From: an uncultured Acidimicrobiaceae bacterium
Lineage (GTDB): Bacteria; Actinomycetota; Acidimicrobiia; Spongiisociales; UBA5794
Length of the DNA stretch: 37,839 bases
Assembly: GCA_947258375.1 (NCBI GenBank)
Contig: CAMYIJ010000072.1
Location: 1-37,839 of the forward strand
Direction: 5' to 3'
Under the pieces are notes generated by a model, which saw only the letters and a program-made list of their open reading frames with translations, was not told where the DNA came from and ran no database searches. Both the position numbers and the translations under genes were made by a program. Position 1 is the stretch's first letter; every line of letters starts with the position of its first letter. Shown in pieces: positions 26,024 to 33,500 of this stretch.

Positions 26024-26120
26024 GCCTCTTCTCGCTCGCCGACCTCGTTTCGATTGGCTCGGTTCGACCGGGTTCCGCGTCATCGGGACTCCCCGAGATC
26101 TCCAGACGCAGTAGCCCCCG

Positions 26121-26861
26121 CTACCCGGGAAGCACCGATCGGATCGCCGCGGTCACGTCGGCGAACGTCGCCGCGCGCAGGCTGATCGTCGGCTCGGCCG
26201 ATCCGATCGTGGCCAGCACGTGGCCCCGCGGTCCGCAGTCCATCCCGTGAGCCTGACGCGTCACGGTCACGTCTCCGTTCGACCAGAGCGAATGAATTCG
26301 CCAGCTGGCGATCCGCGACTCCAAGATGGCGATTACGGCAGCGGAGCCCGCTTCACTCACGCCGGCAGCAGTCAGCCCCCGCATCGCTCCGGTACGGTTG
26401 CCGTCGTAGAGAAGAGCCTCGGCGGCCAGCATGGCCTCGGCCGGCAGGATGACATCTGCCGGTTCGCCATCCGGCAGCGGACGAAGGTGAATGAGCTGGA
26501 AGAGGTGAAAAGGGAGGAGCGCCGTGTTGGCCAGTTTCAACTCGTAGACCCCACCGTCGACGCGAGTTCCTATCGTCGCTCCGTACGGTGCAGCCCAGAT
26601 GGTCGACGCCGCTACGGACCCAAGGCGCATTCGCTCAACGCTCACGACGAGAGCCGGTTCCGCGACCAGGTCGAGAATGGCATCGGCCATTGGATGGAGT
26701 TGTCCGTCGCGCAGCACGTCGCCGGCTTCGAGTTGGGAGAGGGCACTCTCGGAGGATTCATCACTGCCGACGGCCCCGGCGGACTTGAGCTTGAGCAGCA
26801 GTGGCACGTAGCTCCGGTCGATCCGGATCGTCTCGGCACCGGTGTTCATGCTTACGGTCAT
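26121..26861 (-). CDS. EspG-like secretion chaperone candidate
   Basis: A 246-residue soluble alpha/beta protein. The N-terminal half is helical (SYVPLLLKLKSAGAV, LEAGDVLRDGQLHPMADAILDLVA) followed by strands PALVVSVERM and GGVYELKLA. The C-terminal half has helices AVIAILESRIASW, strands WRIHSLWSNGDVTVTRQAHGMDCGPRGHVLATI and a closing helix FADVTAAIRSVLP. This order, size and gene context resemble the ESX secretion-associated EspG family, which bind and escort type VII substrates in the cytoplasm. The resemblance is structural in style rather than motif-based, so the call is tentative. AGGAGA stands 7 nt before the ATG. It is last in the leftward run, 9 bp after the WXG-like gene, and is probably cotranscribed. 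Confidence 0.55.
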   Translation of the reverse strand: MTVSMNTGAETIRIDRSYVPLLLKLKSAGAVGSDESSESALSQLEAGDVLRDGQLHPMADAILDLVAEPALVVSVERMRLGSVAASTIWAAPYGATIGTRVDGGVYELKLANTALLPFHLFQLIHLRPLPDGEPADVILPAEAMLAAEALLYDGNRTGAMRGLTAAGVSEAGSAAVIAILESRIASWRIHSLWSNGDVTVTRQAHGMDCGPRGHVLATIGSAEPTISLRAATFADVTAAIRSVLPG

Positions 26862-26870
26862 GTGGTTCTC

Positions 26871-27995
26871 CTATCCCCCGAACATCCCCTTGGCGAAGTC
26901 CCATGCATCGCCGGCGTCGAGCAGACCGGAACCCATATCGACGAGATCCCCAACGCGGTCACCCGTCCAATCCATTGCGTCGTCGAGGCGATCATCGCCC
27001 CATTCGACGGCGCGGGTGAGCTGGTCGAGTCCGGACTCACCGATAGCGGTGAGTGATTCCACTCCGACGGCGGTCCAGTCGACGACGTCATCCCAGCGAT
27101 CAGCGGTCCAATCCCAGCCGACGCTCAGCCCCATCGTTGCCGAGTCGTAGGACACCTGCGCGCCGCGCTCGAGGTGCTCGTATGTGGCCTTCCAGGTGTC
27201 TGCGATCTCGTCCCAGTGGTCGACTACCTCGGCACCCACCCAGACGACGCCGGTGACGATGACGATGCCCCCGGTGACCGGGTTGGGGGCCACGAAGAAC
27301 GCGGTGGTCGATCCGCTGAAGCCGAGGCGGGCGACATCGGCGACGTATCCGGCGCCCTCGTTCTGGAAGGCTTCGACGGGGTTGCCGTGGTCCCAGACGA
27401 CCTTGGCGTCGCCGATTGTGCTCACCATGGCAAGCCCGCCGGAGATCCGTCTGCCCGCGGTCTGGACCGCCGGGCTGGAGAGCCATCTGAAGTGACCGCT
27501 CCTCATCAGCTGCCTGGGGAGCCAGCCGTTGGCGATAGTCGGTACCCGGAGTGTTCCGTTGATGGTCGGACCGGCGCCCCGCCAGCGCTGCACAACCCGG
27601 TTGATCCACAGGTTGCCAAACACCCAGCGGCCGAGGGGGAATCTCTCGTCGATGCGTCCGTTCCAGATCCCGAGGGCTCCCCGGATCCAGTCCTCCAGCT
27701 CATCCGAAGGGAGGGATACGGCGCCGGTGCCGACTAGCGGACCCATGAGTTGGAGCTCCTCCGCGGCCTCAATGGCGGCGGCGCGACGGCGCAGATCGGC
27801 GGCTCCGATGCGTGCCCAGTGTGAGCTTGTCGCGAGATGGGTCCCTACCGAGTCGGCGACAGAGCCACGTGAACCTCGCGTGAGTCGCTCGGCGGCCCTG
27901 TCAGCCTGCGCGTCGAGGTCGGCTGCCGTCCAGTCCAGCCGGACTGCAAGACTTCCCAGCGCTGCCGGGTCGATGCCGCAGAACCCGCCGCTCAC
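26871..27995 (-). CDS. WXG-like N-terminal, putative type VII-associated substrate or membrane-active protein
   Basis: A 374-residue protein with no family I can name. The N-terminal ~100 residues are helical with the phase of WXG100-like proteins (LAVRLDWTAADLDAQADRAAERL, then WARIGAADLRRRAAAIEAAEEL), suitable for a long helical hairpin. The middle has a hydrophobic stretch NPVTGGIVIVTGVVWVGAEVV. The C-terminal ~90 residues are Trp/Asp-rich with loose repeats of the kind W-D-WTADRWDDVVDWTAVG, WGDDRLDDAMDWTGDRVGD. Such architecture is common in actinobacterial type VII substrates or toxins, but no catalytic motif is visible. GTG start overlaps the stop of the TcpC-like gene by 4 bp, so it belongs to the same leftward operon. 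Confidence 0.65.
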   Translation of the reverse strand: MSGGFCGIDPAALGSLAVRLDWTAADLDAQADRAAERLTRGSRGSVADSVGTHLATSSHWARIGAADLRRRAAAIEAAEELQLMGPLVGTGAVSLPSDELEDWIRGALGIWNGRIDERFPLGRWVFGNLWINRVVQRWRGAGPTINGTLRVPTIANGWLPRQLMRSGHFRWLSSPAVQTAGRRISGGLAMVSTIGDAKVVWDHGNPVEAFQNEGAGYVADVARLGFSGSTTAFFVAPNPVTGGIVIVTGVVWVGAEVVDHWDEIADTWKATYEHLERGAQVSYDSATMGLSVGWDWTADRWDDVVDWTAVGVESLTAIGESGLDQLTRAVEWGDDRLDDAMDWTGDRVGDLVDMGSGLLDAGDAWDFAKGMFGG

Positions 27996-28927
27996 GATCC
28001 GCCCTGCCCGCCGCGGCTGATGGGAGGCGGCCCCGGCAGGAGTCCGGCCACCGACGGTCGCGCGCCCTCGTCGGAGAACCGGATGACGTACTGCATGGAA
28101 TCGATGGAGCCGCCGCCGGATTGCGCGTCGACCGCCGCCAGGGCCGATCCGTCTCCGAACAGGGCCACCGACGTAACCGATATCGCCTGGTAGGGGGCCG
28201 GCGAGATTGGGTCGATGGCGCTGCCAGGAGAGACATACCGTTCGAGGTCGCGGCGACCGGTGAGGAGTGCCTCGAGGAAATCTCCGACCAGGGCGGTCTG
28301 CTCATCGGTGGGAGTCCCGTCGGCGACTTGAAGTGCGCGCGGCGGTGCGGGCCGCGGAGCGGGGCCCCCGACCCGGGCGGGTAGTGCCGCGGCGACCAGG
28401 CGTCCACCGTCGTTGACGACGCCGATCTGGAAGTACTGGATACCGGCCGGGTGGTACGCGCCTTCTCTCAGGGTGAGTACGTCGGCGGCAACAACGACGC
28501 TCCAGTAGTCATCGTCGACTCGCGTCACCTCCATTGCGGCGGTCTGAGTCACGTAGTGGATAGCCGGCGTCATCGCCGTCAGGGGCGGGGCTCCGGGCAG
28601 GAACTCGCCGACTGAGTCCGCTGCGCCGGTCAGATAGGAGGCAAGGAACATCTCGGCGAATCCGGGAACGCCGTAGGGCATTGCAGATGCGCCGGGCATG
28701 ACTGCGGTACCGGTTGCCCCCTCCGATGCCGGCGGCGGGCGTAGCAGCCAGTAGCCGACCCCTCCCGCCACGAGGAGCACGGCGGCCGCCATGATCGACC
28801 AGCCGGCCCAGGATCTGCGGCGCTGTGGGCGGGCCATCGGCTCCTCGGCAACCGGCCGCGGAGTGTTCGGGGCGACCTCCAGGAAGTCATCGAGGTCGGT
28901 GACGGGCCGGCCGATTGAGGCCGTCAT
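27992..28927 (-). CDS. Single-pass membrane protein, TcpC/conjugal-transfer-like
   Basis: A 311-residue protein: a ~38-residue cytoplasmic Pro/Arg-rich N-terminus, one membrane helix (about 41-61, WSIMAAAVLLVAGGVGYWLL), and a large extracytoplasmic part. The latter looks like two NTF2-like units: FAEMFLASYLTGAADSVGEF ... YWSVVVAADVLTL ... FQIGVVNDGGRLVAAALPARV, then LVGDFLEALLTGRRDLERYVSPG ... VTSVALFGDG ... YVIRFSDEG. This double-NTF2 design after one helix is typical of TcpC of Gram-positive conjugation systems and of VirB8-like subunits. The match is by layout and local pattern, so moderate confidence. It overlaps both neighbours by 4 bp (ATGA with the LysM gene, GTGA with the WXG-like gene), which argues for a stoichiometric complex. 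Confidence 0.65.
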   Translation of the reverse strand: MTASIGRPVTDLDDFLEVAPNTPRPVAEEPMARPQRRRSWAGWSIMAAAVLLVAGGVGYWLLRPPPASEGATGTAVMPGASAMPYGVPGFAEMFLASYLTGAADSVGEFLPGAPPLTAMTPAIHYVTQTAAMEVTRVDDDYWSVVVAADVLTLREGAYHPAGIQYFQIGVVNDGGRLVAAALPARVGGPAPRPAPPRALQVADGTPTDEQTALVGDFLEALLTGRRDLERYVSPGSAIDPISPAPYQAISVTSVALFGDGSALAAVDAQSGGGSIDSMQYVIRFSDEGARPSVAGLLPGPPPISRGGQGGS

Positions 28928-29757
28928 GTGTTTTCCCTCGAGCCCGGATCCGGCAGCACGATCTGTTCGCCGGGGTAGATGAGGTTGGGGTTGCCCGACC
29001 GTAGGTTGGCGGCGTTGGTCTCGATGACGTGGCGCCAATACACCGCGATCTCGCCGGTGGCCGGCTCCAGTTCCGGGAAGAGAGTGCGCAGGTGGCCGGC
29101 CGAGATCGTCCACAGGTTGTCGCCGGTGACGACTTCGTGGACGGCGGTATCGCCCGCAGCGCCGGCCTCGTGGCGCACTCCGCCGGGTTCAGCGGCGGCG
29201 GCCTCGTCCTCCACGGCGAGACCGCCCGCCGGCTGCGGCGTGTAGCCGGCGCCTCCGACCCCGGGGGGAAGGATGACTGTGGGGTCGACCACCGGCGGGT
29301 TGATCGGCGTGGGAACCCCACCGTCCAATATCTGATAGACGATCGGCTCCGGTGGTGACGGGATCTCGCCGGCGACCGCCGGGGCAATTGGTGAGGCGAG
29401 GGCGGTCGCAGTGACGGTGACGGCGATGGCCCGATCGATCGCGCGTCGGATCGGTGGCAGGGTGGCCCATGCCGCGGCCCGAATCAGTCGCGGTACCCGC
29501 GAAATCCTGGCGGCCGCGTAGGCCGCCGTGGATGCCGCGATCCAGTAGGCGACGACAAGAGCGATCGAGCGGAAGCCCGAAGCAACCACATCCTCGAGTG
29601 GGGCAATGTCGAGCCACGATCGCACCGAACCCCAGGGAATCGTCATCCAGCTGATCTCCCCCAATCGATGCAGGAGGGCGATGGCTGCTGCCTCGAATCC
29701 ACAGAGGGCGGCTACGACGACACCGCTTCTCGTCCGGGGTCTCGATGGCAGAGTCAT
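28924..29757 (-). CDS. Multi-helix membrane protein with C-terminal LysM domain
   Basis: A 277-residue protein. The first ~125 residues hold three to four hydrophobic segments (GVVVAALCGFEAAAIALL, IALVVAYWIAASTAAYAAA, AIAVTVTATALASPIAPAV). A Pro-rich extracytoplasmic linker follows, then one LysM domain (about 203-268): VHEVVTGDNLWTISAGHL ... YWRHVIETNAANL ... NPNLIYPGEQIVLP. LysM binds N-acetylglucosamine-containing glycan such as peptidoglycan, so the protein probably tethers a membrane complex to the wall. The ATG at 29757 is used because a perfect TTGACA and a TATAGT lie directly upstream and an earlier in-frame start would fall on the -35 box. The transcript looks leaderless. It is the first gene of the leftward secretion-locus operon. 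Confidence 0.85.
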   Translation of the reverse strand: MTLPSRPRTRSGVVVAALCGFEAAAIALLHRLGEISWMTIPWGSVRSWLDIAPLEDVVASGFRSIALVVAYWIAASTAAYAAARISRVPRLIRAAAWATLPPIRRAIDRAIAVTVTATALASPIAPAVAGEIPSPPEPIVYQILDGGVPTPINPPVVDPTVILPPGVGGAGYTPQPAGGLAVEDEAAAAEPGGVRHEAGAAGDTAVHEVVTGDNLWTISAGHLRTLFPELEPATGEIAVYWRHVIETNAANLRSGNPNLIYPGEQIVLPDPGSRENT

Positions 29758-29763
29758 GGAATC

Positions 29764-29793
29764 ACTATAAGCAAGAATAAATATTCTTGTCAA
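29764..29793 (-). promoter_or_regulatory. Leftward promoter of the LysM operon, leaderless
   Basis: Read on the minus strand: -35 TTGACA (29793-29788), an 18-bp spacer, and -10 TATAGT (29769-29764). The -10 box ends 6 nt before the ATG, so the transcript starts at or next to the start codon. Both boxes are nearly consensus, unusual in this GC-rich window. Confidence 0.8.
29772..29789. promoter_or_regulatory. 18-bp perfect palindrome, putative operator
   Basis: CAAGAATAAATATTCTTG has two 8-bp arms around AA. It fills the spacer between the -35 and -10 boxes of the leftward promoter and overlaps the -35 box by 2 bp. A repressor or MerR-type regulator bound there would directly control the operon. 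The cognate regulator is not in the window. Confidence 0.7.
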
Positions 29794-29816
29794 CTAAAAA
29801 ACCTTGTTATGCTTAC

Positions 29817-29846
29817 TTGACAATCGTTAAATACCGTTGATACTGT
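29817..29846 (+). promoter_or_regulatory. Rightward promoter of the WXG100-ATPase operon
   Basis: TTGACA (29817-29822), an 18-bp spacer and TACTGT (29841-29846), about 46 nt before the WXG100 start. This transcript has a leader with GAAAGGA as ribosome-binding site at 29880-29886. The -35 box stands 23 bp from the -35 box of the divergent promoter, so the two promoters are back to back. Confidence 0.7.
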
Positions 29847-29892
29847 CCAGCAGGCAAGAGGCGATTGGCCTCCCGCAACGAAAGGAAGCCAT

Positions 29893-30168
29893 ATGGCAAA
29901 CGGAATGTTCGGCGCAAATCTGGCGGATCTCGATGGCTTGAAAGGCCTCTTCGAGACCAAGGCGGCGGAGGTTGACCAACTCACCCGGACTCTGAACAGC
30001 CGGGTGCAACCGGGGGCCACCGCCTGGTCGGGTCCGGGGGCGGACAAATTCCGCACGGCCTGGTCCAGCGACTTCCAGCCGGCGATGGTCAAGCTCGAGG
30101 GTGCGCTGAAGGAAGCGTCGATGGCAGTGGGCAAGTACCGGCAGAACATCGAAGCCGCCACCCGCTGA
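29893..30168 (+). CDS. WXG100-family (ESAT-6-like) secreted protein
   Basis: A 91-residue protein with the size and helical hairpin pattern of the WXG100 family. The turn between helices carries WSG (residues 45-47) in TAWSGPGADKFRTAW. Helix 1 is LDGLKGLFETKAAEVDQLTRTLNSRV and helix 2 is FQPAMVKLEGALKEASMAVGKYRQ. Family members are exported, usually as dimers, by type VII secretion systems without a signal peptide, and none is present here. A YxxxD/E-like signal is only weakly met at the end (KYRQNIEA). It leads the rightward operon, with a good ribosome-binding site, and is followed 23 bp later by a second WXG-like gene. Confidence 0.93.
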   Translation: MANGMFGANLADLDGLKGLFETKAAEVDQLTRTLNSRVQPGATAWSGPGADKFRTAWSSDFQPAMVKLEGALKEASMAVGKYRQNIEAATR

Positions 30169-30191
30169 GCCTGAGGGCTGGGCCACACGAC

Positions 30192-30557
30192 ATGACACCG
30201 TACGAGATGCGTCAGAAGGCTTCCCGGTATCGCACCGAAGCCCGAGTCCTCGAGGAGTCGGCGCACACATTGCGGTCGGTGGCGACGTCGATACGTGGGC
30301 TCCTGTCAGACATCGCCGGGATCTCCCGGACGGTCTGGCAGGGGCCGGCGGCTTCCCAGTTCGAGTACGAGGCAGAGGCCCAAAGCCGCAATGTCGACCA
30401 GCAGGCAGATGAGATCGCCGGAGAAGCAAGCAGCTTCGAGAGTCGGGCATCCCAACTCCGATCCGAAGCCAACCGGCTGCTTCATGACGCGTCGCGAATC
30501 GAAGCCCAGCAGGCCGCCAGCGACCCGACGGGCACAGTGCCGTCGGGCGCGTTCTGA
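30192..30557 (+). CDS. Second WXG100-like protein
   Basis: A 121-residue all-helical protein. The centre has WQG (49-51) in TVWQGPAASQFEYEAE, in the WXG position of the family. The flanking helices are long (YEMRQKASRYRTEARVLEESAHTLRSVATSI and VDQQADEIAGEASSFESRASQLRSEANRLLHDAS). It is ~20 residues longer than a typical WXG100 protein and its tail is Pro/Ser-rich (DPTGTVPSGAF). As the neighbour of the first WXG100 gene it is likely the heterodimer partner, by analogy with EsxA-EsxB pairs. No signal peptide. It lies 9 bp before the large ATPase gene. Confidence 0.85.
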   Translation: MTPYEMRQKASRYRTEARVLEESAHTLRSVATSIRGLLSDIAGISRTVWQGPAASQFEYEAEAQSRNVDQQADEIAGEASSFESRASQLRSEANRLLHDASRIEAQQAASDPTGTVPSGAF

Positions 30558-30566
30558 GGAGGCGCA

Positions 30567-33500
30567 ATGGCGACCCCCGTACAAAACGAGGTGGTAGTTG
30601 CCCGGGGCGGCGAGGATTTCGAGGTCGAGGTTTCACTGGCCGACGGAACGATGCCAGTAGGCCGGTTTCTCGAAAACGTCTTCGGGGAGCAGCCCGGATG
30701 TGTTCTCGTAGACGGGTTCCCTGTGTCGGTAGAGCGGCCGATGGGGGATCTTTCGCTCGTGCGCGGGTCGCGGCTCGAATCGTTGAGCGAGGTTCGCGAC
30801 AAACCTGTCTGCATGCTCATCGGACTGTCCGGGAGCGCTGCCGGCCGGTCGATCCAGCTCCCACCCGGGGTTCATCGGGTCGGTTGTGTCGACGTCGGCG
30901 TACAGGGGCGTGGTATCCAGGGGGGAGCTGCGTGTCTGTACGTCGACGTGGATGGAGCCACCCGAATCGACCCGGGCTCCGGTCGGTTGACGATCGAGGG
31001 TGAGCCGATCGACACGATCGCGCGACTCACTCCGGGGGATCTGGTCAGGATCGAGAACCAGGCCTATCGCTTCATGCTGGTCCCGCCGCAATCTGAAGCC
31101 GGCGGTCGCGCCGCCTTCAATCGACCGCCGCGATCCGAGTTCCCTGCCAGCCTTCCCCTGCTGGTAGCGCCGAGCGTCCCTCCCGCAGCCCAGCAGCCGA
31201 TGCGCTTCGGGTGGGGCGCCCTGGTGATCCCGGTCCTGATCGGGGGACTGATGGCGCTCGTGTGGAACCCGATGATGGCGATGTTCGCCATCTTCAGCCC
31301 GGCGATGATGCTGGCGAACTGGTACGAGGACAGGCGGAGAACCCGGCGAACCAACGACGAGACGGCAGCCGGGCTCGCCGCCGCCATGACCGAGTTCGCC
31401 GAGCGTCTGGGGGCACTGCGGCACGCTGCTCACAAGATGGCGTGGCGGAGTTCTCCGGGGCCGGCTCGACTGGTCGAGAGAATCGTGCGCCGCGATTCCC
31501 GGCTTTGGCAGCGACGTCACGACCATACCGACTTCATGGAGCTCGCCATCGGGGTGGGCACACTGGCTTGGGCGCCCGACGTGAGCCCACCGGAGCCCGA
31601 TCGGGCTCCCGCGGCCAACGACTTGCTCGCCGCCTCGGCGGAGTTGCCCGAAGTGCCGGTGATCGTGGAACTCGGCGACGGCGGCGTCGTCGGAATCGTG
31701 GGCCACCGCCGCCGCCAGATCGAGATGGTGCGCTGGCTCATCACTCAGGCGGCCGCCCACCATGGTCCCTCCGATCTGGCGTTGGTGATTGTCACCGACC
31801 ACCCTGCCGAGTGGGATTGGCTCAAGTGGCTGCCCCACCTGCGGATCGATGGTGACAGCCGCCGGTTGGCCGTGGCGCGGCCGGGAGAAGAGGCGGACGA
31901 TCTGTTGGCATCACTCCTCGACCCGGCCGACGATGATCTTGCCGCCTCGAGGCGCCGCGGCAAGATCGGCCCGGCGACGCTGCTGCTGATCGACATCGAA
32001 GATGTCACCACGGCTGCTACGGCTGCCGTACGGCGAGCCCTCAGCGGCGAGGGCCGGCGGCGTCGCTGTGGTATCGCCCTGGCGCGCACCGTGGAGGAGC
32101 TGCCTTCATCGTGCACCGACATCGCCACTGTCGACGAGAGGGGTGTGGCGGTACTCGATCGTCCGAGCCGGGCCCAACGCGTCGAGCCGATTCGCGGATG
32201 GCGGTTGGCCGCGTCGGCCGCCCGGCGCCTCGCTCGGCAGATTGGCGGGCAGGACGATCCGGAGCTGACCACATCCGGGGGCAATTTGCCCGATCTGGTG
32301 AGCCTGACCGACCTCATCGGCCTGGGCAGTCCAACCGCGGACACGATCGTGCGCCGCTGGGCGGCGGCGGGTCCGACCCCGGTGCCGGCGGCGCCCATCG
32401 GAACCACCGCTGAAGGGCCGCTCGTCGTCGACTGGGCCGGAGACGGTCCCCATGCGCTCCTTGCCGGGACGACCGGGGCCGGCAAGTCGGAACTGCTGCG
32501 CACTCTGGTTGCCTCACTGGCCGCTTCGGTCGACCCAGAGCACCTCAACTTCGTTCTCATCGATTACAAGGGCGGAAGTGCCTTCGATGCTTGCGCCGGC
32601 CTGCCGCACACCGTCGGCATGGTGACCGATCTCGACGGACATCTCGCGCAGCGGGCATTGACATGCCTCGAGGCCGAGTTGCGCCACCGCGAAGAAACCC
32701 TGCGACTAGTGGCCGCAGACGACATCGCCGCATACCAGCAGAGCCGGGCCGATGAACCTCTGCCCCGGCTGCTTGTCGTCATCGACGAGTTCGCCGCCCT
32801 GGCAAGGGAGTTGCCCGACTTCATGGCAGCTCTCGTCGATATCGCCCAGCGCGGCCGCAGCCTGGGGGTTCACCTGCTGTTGGCAACCCAGCGGCCCAAC
32901 GGCATCATCAACGACAACATCCGGGCCAACACCAATCTGCGAATCTCCCTCCGGGTGCAGGATGTTGCCGACTCGATGGACGTGCTGGGGACCTCCGAGG
33001 CCGCCGGGCTCTCCCGATCCCGGCCCGGGCGGGGATTCCTTCGGAGGGGGCCGGGTGACATCGTGGCTTTCCAGTCGGCACTCGTCACGGGTCGGTCGAA
33101 CGGCTCCGGATCGGCTGTGTCGGTGTCCCCATTCCTGTTGGCGGGTGAACGATCCTCGACAGCCGGCGCCGATGGCGATGGTGGCGAAGGGCCGAGCGAT
33201 CTCGAGGAGTTGGTCGCCGTGGTGACCGAGGCGGCAAGGAAAGCCGGTATGCGGCAGCCTCGGCTGCCGTGGCCCGACCCACTTCCGGCCACATTGCAGC
33301 TGGCGGAGCTGAACGCCGACGCCGCGGCCGGCCGGGTCGGACGGGCGCCGATCGGATTTGTCGATGAGCCCCACCGGCAGCGGCGCGGGATCTACTCCTG
33401 GGCGACCGACGCCAACCTCTTGATCTACGGGGTGCAGGGTTCGGGAACGTCGAGCGCACTGCTCACTGCCGTTGCGGCCGCCTGCCGCGCCGAGTCGCCG

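Noticed and set aside
29758..29793. Longer start for the LysM membrane protein
   Set aside because: The earlier in-frame start at 29793 would begin in the -35 box of the strong promoter, and 12 residues of unusual composition would precede the basic N-terminus.
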